Assembly (NCBI GenBank): GCA_045114665.1
Contig: JBGUKW010000107.1
Location: forward strand, 1 to 6,435
DNA length: 6,435 nt
DNA from: CADAWZ01 sp045114665
GTDB taxonomy: Bacteria > Vulcanimicrobiota > CADAWZ01
Reading direction: 5' to 3'
Position 1 is the first letter of the stretch, and every line of letters begins with the position of its first letter. The translations under genes and the position numbers were made by a program. Under the pieces are notes generated by a model. The model was not told the DNA's origin. It saw only the letters and a list, made by a program, of their open reading frames with translations, and searched no databases. This document shows, piece by piece, positions 1-4,708 of this stretch.

Positions 1-1
1 A

Positions 2-238
2 GTAAAATTTATAAAAAATCAAGAGGAGGAGAGAACAATGTATGTGCAATATGGATTGAAAATAAGAGATGAAAGAAAAGAAGCAAAAGAAGAAGGAAGA
101 GCTGAAGGAAGAGTTGAAGCTACAATAGAAAATTTAAAATCAATTATGGAAACCTTTCATGTTTCCCTTGAACAAGCATTAGCTGGATTAAAAATTCCAA
201 AAGAAAAATACGGGTTCTATATAAGCCAAATCAATTAA
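2..238 (+). CDS. Rpn/PD-(D/E)XK nuclease-family protein, C-terminal part (5' end outside window)
   Basis: An ATG at 38 follows a purine-rich AGGAGG-like run, but the frame is open back to base 2 and reads VKFIKNQEEERTMYVQYGL. That resembles the end of the nuclease domain in Rpn-family (recombination-promoting nuclease, 'PD-(D/E)XK nuclease family transposase') proteins, so I treat the ATG as internal and the gene as cut by the window edge. The visible part has a charged helix with EEGRAEGRVEA repeats, then a hydrophobic tail (LEQALAGLKIPKEKYGFYISQIN). The family usually ends this way: an E/G/R-rich linker, then a small helical module with a 'QAL..LKIP' motif. The catalytic domain would lie upstream and cannot be judged. 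Known members are DNA endonucleases linked to horizontal transfer and phage defence. A stand-alone 66-residue protein starting at 38 is possible but less likely. The family call rests on the pattern of the tail only. Confidence 0.7.
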   Translation, partial: VKFIKNQEEERTMYVQYGLKIRDERKEAKEEGRAEGRVEATIENLKSIMETFHVSLEQALAGLKIPKEKYGFYISQIN

Positions 239-280
239 AATTTCAATCCTCTTTCATTTATGCAAATAGCAACAAACAAA

Positions 281-299
281 TAGGGCGTGTTGGTAAACT
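281..299 (+). repeat. Left terminal inverted repeat of the MITE-like element, with TA
   Basis: TA at 281-282 is followed by the 17-bp left end of the 283-517 element. One mismatch (c at 286) separates it from the reverse complement of the right end. Confidence 0.75.
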
Positions 300-500
300 C
301 TATTTTTAAAAATTTACTTTATTTAAATCAGCTTTCGCAACTTTTTGGGTATAAGATGTTCACTGAGTTATTTTTACCCCTAAGTTATGGGCAATTTGCT
401 AAAAACAACCATTTTTTTTCTAAGTACAATTTTAAAGAAACTACTATAGAAAATAACAATTCATTCACTATCTTATACCGCACAAAAGTTGCTTATTGGT

Positions 501-519
501 AGTTTACCAACACACCCTA
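501..519 (-). repeat. Right terminal inverted repeat of the MITE-like element, with TA
   Basis: The 17-bp right end (501-517) is followed by TA at 518-519. It pairs with the left end at 283-299. Confidence 0.75.
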
Positions 520-584
520 ATAACAGCAGTATTTGTTGCAAATGATGAAAAAAGGCAAATAATTTTATAAATTAAATTTAGAAA

Positions 585-616
585 AAGAGCTACGGAATTT
601 TTCTTCTGTAGCTCTT
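585..616 (-). terminator. Rho-independent terminator of the lysR-type gene
   Basis: The arms aagagctacggaa (585-597) and ttctgtagctctt (604-616) form a 13-bp stem with one G-T pair and a 6-base loop. On the minus strand the stem is followed by a T-run (complement of the A-run at 582-586). The hairpin sits 7 bp past the regulator's stop codon. The plus strand lacks a comparable T-run, so the terminator mainly serves leftward transcription. Confidence 0.85.
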
Positions 617-623
617 ACCTTAT

Positions 624-1514
624 TTATAAGTTTAAAATTTTACTTTTTTCCTTATAAATTTTTTGTAAAATTTTTATAAACTCTTTCAATGATTCCCTTT
701 TATCATAAGTATGTACACATAAATAGCAATCAAATTTTTCTTCACATTCAAAAGGAATCCAAGCAAATTGTTCTGCATAATCCTGAAAAAATCCAGGTGT
801 CAAACAAATTCCTCTATCTGATGCAATATTAATCAAAGTTGTATCGTGGTTTTCACTGTTGAAATAATCAATATCAATAGAAGTTATAATTTCTTGTTGC
901 AATTTTCTAAGTTGTGGAGGCGATCCTCCACCAACCATCAAAATTCTTCCTCTTAAATCTTTAATTTTAGCTGTTTTATTTTTTGCCAAAGGGTCATCTT
1001 TTTTGCATATTAAATAAATTTTACTCGTATATAACGGAAAAAGTTTTGTATCTGGAACATGTTTCATCTCATTGTCAAATGTGAAAAAGATATCCTGATT
1101 TCCCTTTAAAAACTCTTCAGGGTGATAAAAATCATTGAAAATAGGGGTAATCAAAATATTTGGATATTTTTCTTTAAATTTTTTTATAGCTTCTGGCAAA
1201 AAATATATACAAGAACGAGTTGGAAGTCCAATAATTATATTATCTGAATATTTTTTGCTAAAATTTTGTGCCTGTTCAATAGCTTTTTTTAATTGCTCTC
1301 TGACAGTTCGTAAAGTTGTACAAAATTGCCTTCCTGCGGGTGTTAATATAGCTCCTTTTCCAGATCTTTCAAATAGCTTGAAACCAAGTTCATTTTCTAC
1401 CTCCTTAATTTGATATGTCAAAGTTGACTGTGCTATGAAAAGATTTTCAGAAGCCCTATTAAAATTCTGCGTTTGAGCAAGTTCTAAAATATAATCAATT
1501 TGTTTTGTATTCAT
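624..1514 (-). CDS. LysR-family transcriptional regulator
   Basis: This is a full-length LysR-type regulator (296 residues; the family is typically about 290-310). Residues 1-60 form the winged helix-turn-helix: MNTKQIDYILELAQTQNF at the start, then NRASENLFIAQSTLTYQIK, the linker ENELGFKLFER and the LTPAG motif at 57-61. Residues of about 90-290 form the periplasmic-binding-protein-like effector domain. The family binds DNA as a tetramer in the cytoplasm and commonly activates a divergent target operon when a small inducer binds. Here the gene is divergent from the aldo/keto reductase at 1629, with 114 bp between the starts, which makes that operon its likely target. The start is fixed by the conserved N-terminus, yet no Shine-Dalgarno precedes it, and the predicted promoter would start transcription almost at the ATG. 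The inducer cannot be read from sequence. Its own terminator lies just downstream. Confidence 0.95.
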   Translation of the reverse strand: MNTKQIDYILELAQTQNFNRASENLFIAQSTLTYQIKEVENELGFKLFERSGKGAILTPAGRQFCTTLRTVREQLKKAIEQAQNFSKKYSDNIIIGLPTRSCIYFLPEAIKKFKEKYPNILITPIFNDFYHPEEFLKGNQDIFFTFDNEMKHVPDTKLFPLYTSKIYLICKKDDPLAKNKTAKIKDLRGRILMVGGGSPPQLRKLQQEIITSIDIDYFNSENHDTTLINIASDRGICLTPGFFQDYAEQFAWIPFECEEKFDCYLCVHTYDKRESLKEFIKILQKIYKEKSKILNL

Positions 1515-1521
1515 AAAATAT

Positions 1522-1550
1522 ATTATATATCAATCGAAAAATTAAATCAA
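1522..1550 (-). promoter_or_regulatory. Predicted sigma70 promoter of the lysR-type gene
   Basis: Reading leftward, TTGATT (complement of 1545-1550) and TATAAT (complement of 1522-1527) are separated by exactly 17 bp. Initiation about 7 bp past the -10 box would fall near 1515, next to the ATG at 1514-1512. Transcription from here would give a leaderless or nearly leaderless mRNA. Confidence 0.6.
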
Positions 1551-1551
1551 T

Positions 1552-1568
1552 AATTAAATATTTCAATT
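1552..1568. promoter_or_regulatory. Candidate LysR operator (ATT-N9-AAT dyad, T-N11-A)
   Basis: The sequence aattaaatatttcaatt is an imperfect palindrome carrying the T-N11-A arrangement typical of LysR-type recognition sites. It fills the space between the -35 box of the regulator (1545-1550) and the -35 box of the divergent reductase (1568-1573). Bound protein could therefore touch both promoters. The region is very AT-rich, so chance dyads are common and the position is the stronger argument. Confidence 0.45.
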
Positions 1569-1596
1569 TGACTTTTAGTTTAATATAATTTAAAAT
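1568..1596 (+). promoter_or_regulatory. Predicted sigma70 promoter of the reductase operon
   Basis: TTGACT (1568-1573) and TAAAAT (1591-1596) are spaced by 17 bp. The predicted start is near 1603, followed by an AAGGAG ribosome site (1614-1619) 9 bp before the ATG at 1629. A perfect TATAAT at 1584-1589 is too close to this -35 (10 bp) to be its partner. Confidence 0.65.
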
Positions 1597-1628
1597 GAAG
1601 TTACAAAAAATAAAAGGAGCTTTGAAAA

Positions 1629-2621
1629 ATGCAATATGTAAAATTGGGAAATACAGGTGTAGATGTTTCAAGAATTTGTTTAGGTTGTATGAGTTTTGGA
1701 AAACCAGGAAGCGAAAATGGAGTTTTTCCTTGGGCAAGAGATTTTGAAGAAGCAAAGCCAATATTTAAAAAAGCAATAGATTTGGGTATAAATTATTTTG
1801 ACACAGCAAATGTATATCAGTTAGGTACTTCAGAAGAAATCACAGGGAGACTTATAAAAGAGTACAACCTCAATAGAGATGAAATCGTTGTTGCAACAAA
1901 AGTTCATTTTGTAATGCGTGAAGGTCGTCCAAATGGTGGTGGTTCTTCAAGAAAAAATATTATGGCAGAAATAGACCATTCTTTAAAAAGATTAGGACTT
2001 GACTATGTCGATTTATATCAAATTCACAGATTAGATCATGAAACTCCAATGGAAGAAATTATGGAAGCTCTTCACGATGTCGTAAAAAGTGGAAAAGCAA
2101 GATATATTGGTGCAAGTACAATGTTTGCTTGGGAATTTGAAAGACTGAATCAAATAGCAGAAAAGCATAATTGGACAAAATTTGTCTCTATGCAAAATCA
2201 ATATAATTTGATTTATCGTGAAGAAGAAAGAGAAATGATGCCACTTTGCCAAGATAGAAAAATTGCAGTTGTTCCTTGGAGTCCACTTGCAGGTGGAAGA
2301 TGTGCTCACCCTTGGGGAACTGTAACAGAAAGAAATAAAGTTGATGCTGTTTCTCCAATGGTTTGGGGAGCAACTGATCATCAAGACAAAATAGTTGTTG
2401 ATAATTTAGAAAAGATAGCAAAAGAACTTGGTTTTTCAATGGCTCAGGTATCGTTGGCTTGGATGTTGTCAAAGCCTTATGTTACATCTCCTATTGTCGG
2501 AACAACTTCTCCAAAACATGTTGAAGAAGCAGTTTCTGCTCTTGATATTAAATTAAGTGAAGATACAATAAAAGCTCTTGAGGCTCCTTATGTTCCACAT
2601 ATAAAAACAGGTGCATTTTAA
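1629..2621 (+). CDS. Aldo/keto reductase, YajO/YcsN-like subgroup
   Basis: This 330-residue protein is a cytosolic NAD(P)H-dependent oxidoreductase with an (alpha/beta)8 barrel that reduces aldehydes or ketones to alcohols. The catalytic tetrad is visible: D58 and Y63 in FDTANVY, K91 in ATKVHF, and H133 in YQIHRLD. Other family marks are LGxTGVxVSRICLGCMSFG at the N-terminus, SMQNQYNLIYREEEREMMP at about 187-205, VVPWSPLAGG at 214-223, the cofactor-contacting SPIVGTTSPKHVEEA segment at 287-301, and the ending LEAPYVPH. The last feature and the length match the E. coli YajO-like group rather than the shorter diketogluconate reductase group. The ATG at 1629 has a good ribosome site. It is the first gene rightward from the LysR-type regulator and probably its target. 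The physiological substrate is unknown. Confidence 0.93.
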   Translation: MQYVKLGNTGVDVSRICLGCMSFGKPGSENGVFPWARDFEEAKPIFKKAIDLGINYFDTANVYQLGTSEEITGRLIKEYNLNRDEIVVATKVHFVMREGRPNGGGSSRKNIMAEIDHSLKRLGLDYVDLYQIHRLDHETPMEEIMEALHDVVKSGKARYIGASTMFAWEFERLNQIAEKHNWTKFVSMQNQYNLIYREEEREMMPLCQDRKIAVVPWSPLAGGRCAHPWGTVTERNKVDAVSPMVWGATDHQDKIVVDNLEKIAKELGFSMAQVSLAWMLSKPYVTSPIVGTTSPKHVEEAVSALDIKLSEDTIKALEAPYVPHIKTGAF

Positions 2622-2643
2622 ATTTTGACGATTGAAAATTAGA

Positions 2644-2684
2644 TTTCACGCTCTAAAATAGAAAAAATATTTTGGAGCGTGAAA
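2644..2684 (+). terminator. Strong 17-bp hairpin after the first reductase, without a U-tract
   Basis: The arms at 2644-2660 (tttcacgctctaaaata) and 2668-2684 (tattttggagcgtgaaa) pair over 17 bp with one G-T pair around a 7-base A-rich loop. It lies 22 bp past the reductase stop. The sequence after it is AATAATATTATT rather than a T-run, so it is not a textbook intrinsic terminator. It could be a leaky terminator or a 3'-end stabilising/processing hairpin that lowers read-through into the flavodoxin gene. Confidence 0.55.
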
Positions 2685-2710
2685 TAATATTATTATAATA
2701 AAAGAATATC

Positions 2711-2741
2711 TTGACTTAGAGTAACTATAATCAACTATAAT
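2711..2741 (+). promoter_or_regulatory. Predicted internal promoter ahead of the flavodoxin gene
   Basis: TTGACT (2711-2716) and TATAAT (2736-2741) are spaced by 19 bp, slightly long. The -10 lies in a tandem 10-bp repeat, aactataatc/aactataatt (2723-2742), which contains a second TATAAT at 2726-2731. Together with the preceding hairpin this suggests that the flavodoxin-cupin-reductase trio can be transcribed separately from the first reductase. Confidence 0.5.
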
Positions 2742-2772
2742 TATTTCGTAGTTTATTTTTTGAGGTGTGAAA

Positions 2773-3288
2773 ATGGGAAATTTGATTATTTACTATTCAA
2801 GAAAGGGTGAAAATTATTTTAGTGGCTCTATAAAAAAGTTAACAAAGGGCAACACTGAAATAGTTGCAGAGTTTATTCAAAAAGCTGTCGGTGGAGATAT
2901 TTTTGAAGTTGAAACAGTAAAAACTTATTCAGAAGATTATTACAAATGCACAGAAGAAGCAAAAGTTGAGTTAAGAGAAAAAGCTCGTCCTGAGTTGAAA
3001 AAATATTTGACAGATATTTCTAAATATGACAATATTTTTGTTTGTGGTCCTTGTTGGTGGGGAACATTTCCAATGGCAGTTTTTTCACAGCTTGAAAAAC
3101 TTGATTGGAGAGGCAAAAAAGTTATTGGTTTGATGACACATGAAGGAAGTGGATTGGGAGCTTCTGAAAGAGATTTGAAGAAAATTTGTATTGGTGCAAA
3201 TTTTGGAAAATGCCTTGCAATATATGGAGGTAGTGCTTCTAATTCAGAATCAGAAGTTTCAGCTTGGGCAAAAGAGCAAGTAAAATAA
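2773..3288 (+). CDS. Flavodoxin family protein
   Basis: This is a cytosolic FMN-binding electron carrier or small flavoprotein reductase of 171 residues. The N-terminus MGNLIIYYSRKGENYF is the first beta strand with the phosphate-binding loop. It is followed by KLTKGNTEIVAEFI, in which T/N residues precede the first helix. FVCGPCWWGTFPMAVFSQLE (about residues 90-110) is the characteristic second FMN loop, with aromatic residues that stack on the isoalloxazine ring. LMTHEGSGLGASERDLKK matches the third loop of the flavodoxin-like family in which 'T.GGSG' follows a beta strand. There is no signal peptide. I chose ATG 2773 because GAGG at 2762-2765 is 7 bp upstream; an in-frame GTG at 2767 would leave only 1 bp. 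The cupin gene follows after 9 bp. Its redox partner is not evident; co-operonic reductases suggest a shared response. Confidence 0.88.
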   Translation: MGNLIIYYSRKGENYFSGSIKKLTKGNTEIVAEFIQKAVGGDIFEVETVKTYSEDYYKCTEEAKVELREKARPELKKYLTDISKYDNIFVCGPCWWGTFPMAVFSQLEKLDWRGKKVIGLMTHEGSGLGASERDLKKICIGANFGKCLAIYGGSASNSESEVSAWAKEQVK

Positions 3289-3297
3289 GGAGAAAAT

Positions 3298-3723
3298 ATG
3301 GACAAAGAAAAATTTGATAGAGATAATATTTTTGGACTCGGTCTTCCAAATGTCGATTATGCAAAATATTTTATTGGAAATTCTTATCTAAATCCATTGG
3401 TCGATCCTAAAACATCGCCATTATTTTTAGCAAATGTAACTTTTGAACCAGGTTGTAGAAATAATTGGCATATTCATCATGCAAAAAAAGCTGGTGGTCA
3501 AATTCTTATTTGTATAGCTGGAAGTGGTTGGTATGTTGAAGAAGGAAAAGAGCCTGTTAGCTTAACTGCTGGAAAAGTTATTGTCATTCCTGCAAATGTA
3601 AAGCATTGGCATGGAGCAAAAAAAGATAGTTGGTTTTCACATATCGCAATAGAAGTTCAAGGAGAAGAGACTTCAACTGAATGGTGTGAGCCTGTATCTG
3701 ATGAAGAATACAACAAACTTTAG
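3298..3723 (+). CDS. Small cupin-domain protein
   Basis: This 141-residue, single-domain cupin (cupin_2-like) has both conserved motifs. Motif 1 is at about 50-80: PGCRNNWHIHHA…GGQILICIAGSGWY, with H58, H60 and possibly H61 as metal ligands. Motif 2 is at about 91-107: AGKVIVIPANVKHWHGA, with H103 and H105. It is probably a cytosolic, metal-binding beta-barrel. The C-terminus reads TEWCEPVSDEEY, a tail also common in cupins encoded beside or fused to carboxymuconolactone decarboxylase (CMD) domains; no CMD domain is present here. The AAGGAG site overlaps the flavodoxin stop codon (gap 9 bp), and the second reductase begins 15 bp after its stop, so the three genes are clearly one transcription unit. 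The reaction, if any, is unknown. Confidence 0.9.
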   Translation: MDKEKFDRDNIFGLGLPNVDYAKYFIGNSYLNPLVDPKTSPLFLANVTFEPGCRNNWHIHHAKKAGGQILICIAGSGWYVEEGKEPVSLTAGKVIVIPANVKHWHGAKKDSWFSHIAIEVQGEETSTEWCEPVSDEEYNKL

Positions 3724-3738
3724 AAGGAAGTTTTAAAA

Positions 3739-4593
3739 ATGAAATTTTTTAAATTGAACAATGGTTTTGAAATGCCAATGGCAGGGATTGGAGTTTTCAC
3801 TTTTACTCCTAAAGAAGCACAAATTGCTATTGAAAACGCTTTGAAAGATGGGGTAAGACTTATTGATACAGCAAATGCCTACCAAAACGAAAAAGCGACA
3901 GGAAGAGCAATAAAAAACAGTTGTATTGATAGAAAAGAAATTTTTCTTGTTACAAAACTTTGGCCTTCTGTTTATGAAAGTGAAACAGCTGTAGATGATA
4001 CATTAAAAAGACTTGATACAGATTATATTGACCTTCTTTTTTTACATCAGCCAACAGATAATTGGAAATCAGGATATAGAAACATTGAAAAAGCAGTTAA
4101 AGAAGGTAAAGTAAGGTCTATAGGTCTTTCAAATTTTGATGTTCTATCAAATGAACTTTATGTTGAAGCTATTAATTTTGCAGAAATAAAGCCTCAAATT
4201 GTTCAAGTTGAAGCACATCCTTATTTTCCACAGTCTGAACTAAAAAAGATATTGGCTGAAACATCAATGGGACTTATGGCTTGGTATCCTTTAGGACATG
4301 GTGATAAGAGTTTGATTGAAGAACAAATTTTTACTGATTTAGCTAAGAAATATGGCAAAACAAATGCTCAAATTATTTTGAGATGGCATATTCAATCTGG
4401 TAATGTTGTTATTCCAGGGTCTCGTAATCCAAAGCATATTAAAGAAAATTTTGATATATTTGATTTTGAATTGACTTCAGAAGAAATGGCAGAAATTGCA
4501 AAGATCAATAAAAATGTTAGATATTACAATGGAACTCCTGAAATGATAGCTTCTTATAAACAATGGGCTCCTGATTTTGATGCACAAGAATAA
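3739..4593 (+). CDS. Aldo/keto reductase, 2,5-diketo-D-gluconate reductase-like
   Basis: This 284-residue NAD(P)H-dependent carbonyl reductase is of the shorter AKR5-like type and is cytosolic. The catalytic tetrad is D43 and Y48 (IDTANAYQNE), K73 (VTKLWP) and H103 (LFLHQP). Also visible are GLSNFD at 129-134, VEAHPYFPQ at 157-165, WYPLGHG at 182-188 and the NADPH-phosphate site VIPGSRNPKHIKEN at 224-237. The length matches the usual 270-290 residues. Proteins of this group reduce a broad range of aldehydes, methylglyoxal and keto sugars; the substrate here is not known. AAGGAAG at 3725-3731 supports the ATG at 3739. It is the last gene of the redox set and is followed by an intrinsic terminator. 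It is not a recent duplicate of the reductase at 1629: length, subgroup and C-terminus differ. Confidence 0.93.
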   Translation: MKFFKLNNGFEMPMAGIGVFTFTPKEAQIAIENALKDGVRLIDTANAYQNEKATGRAIKNSCIDRKEIFLVTKLWPSVYESETAVDDTLKRLDTDYIDLLFLHQPTDNWKSGYRNIEKAVKEGKVRSIGLSNFDVLSNELYVEAINFAEIKPQIVQVEAHPYFPQSELKKILAETSMGLMAWYPLGHGDKSLIEEQIFTDLAKKYGKTNAQIILRWHIQSGNVVIPGSRNPKHIKENFDIFDFELTSEEMAEIAKINKNVRYYNGTPEMIASYKQWAPDFDAQE

Positions 4594-4625
4594 TTTTTAG
4601 TTATTATTGAACAATGCACAACTAT

Positions 4626-4668
4626 AAGCAGTTTGTAAATATCGTGTTTACAGACTGCTTTTTATTTG
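4626..4668 (+). terminator. Rho-independent terminator after the redox operon
   Basis: The arms aagcagtttgtaaa (4626-4639) and tttacagactgctt (4647-4660) pair over 14 bp with one G-T pair and a 7-base loop. A T-rich run to 4667 follows. It lies 32 bp past the second reductase. Confidence 0.88.
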
Positions 4669-4675
4669 CTATAAT
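4647..4675 (+). promoter_or_regulatory. Predicted promoter of the BREX-type ATPase gene, overlapping the terminator
   Basis: TTTACA (4647-4652) lies in the right arm of the terminator, and TATAAT (4670-4675) is spaced 17 bp from it. Initiation would be near 4682, leaving a short leader with GGAGG at 4694-4698, 10 bp before the ATG. The ATPase thus appears independent of the redox operon. Confidence 0.6.
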
Positions 4676-4708
4676 TTCACTTGAAAATTAATTGGAGGAA
4701 ATATATAA

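Larger units (their letters stand above)
281..519. mobile_element. Foldback MITE-like element with TA target duplication
   Basis: Terminal inverted repeats of 17 bp lie at 283-299 (gggcgtgttggtaaact) and 501-517 (agtttaccaacacaccc) and match at 16 of 17 positions. Both ends are flanked by TA (281-282 and 518-519), consistent with a 2-bp target duplication. A second, sub-terminal inverted repeat pairs about 337-375 with about 451-492; the shared cores are gcaactttt and ggtataaga. Most of the element could therefore fold into a long hairpin. At 235 bp it is too small for a transposase. A 71-codon open frame inside (287-502) runs through both terminal repeats and looks like a by-product of the AT-rich palindrome. 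TA duplication fits elements moved in trans by an IS630/Tc1-mariner-type transposase, but some IS5-like elements cannot be excluded. Confidence 0.75.

Noticed and set aside
38..238. Stand-alone small protein starting at ATG 38 with an AGGAGG-like upstream run
   Set aside because: The frame is open upstream to the window edge and the upstream residues match the Rpn-family pattern; the purine run encodes EEER.
287..502. 71-codon open frame within the MITE-like element
   Set aside because: It begins and ends in the terminal inverted repeats, has no ribosome site and resembles no family. It is an artefact of the AT-rich palindrome.
1135..1413. 92-codon plus-strand frame opposite the LysR-type gene
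   Set aside because: It lies wholly antisense to a clear family member, with no ribosome site and atypical composition.
1495..1761. 88-codon minus-strand frame across the divergent promoter region
   Set aside because: It overlaps both the regulator start and the first reductase and translates to low-complexity hydrophobic residues.
2031..2472. Two minus-strand frames antisense to the first aldo/keto reductase
   Set aside because: They are shadow frames opposite a fully conserved enzyme.
2940..3305. 121-codon minus-strand frame opposite the flavodoxin gene
   Set aside because: It is a shadow of the flavodoxin gene, with no start signals.
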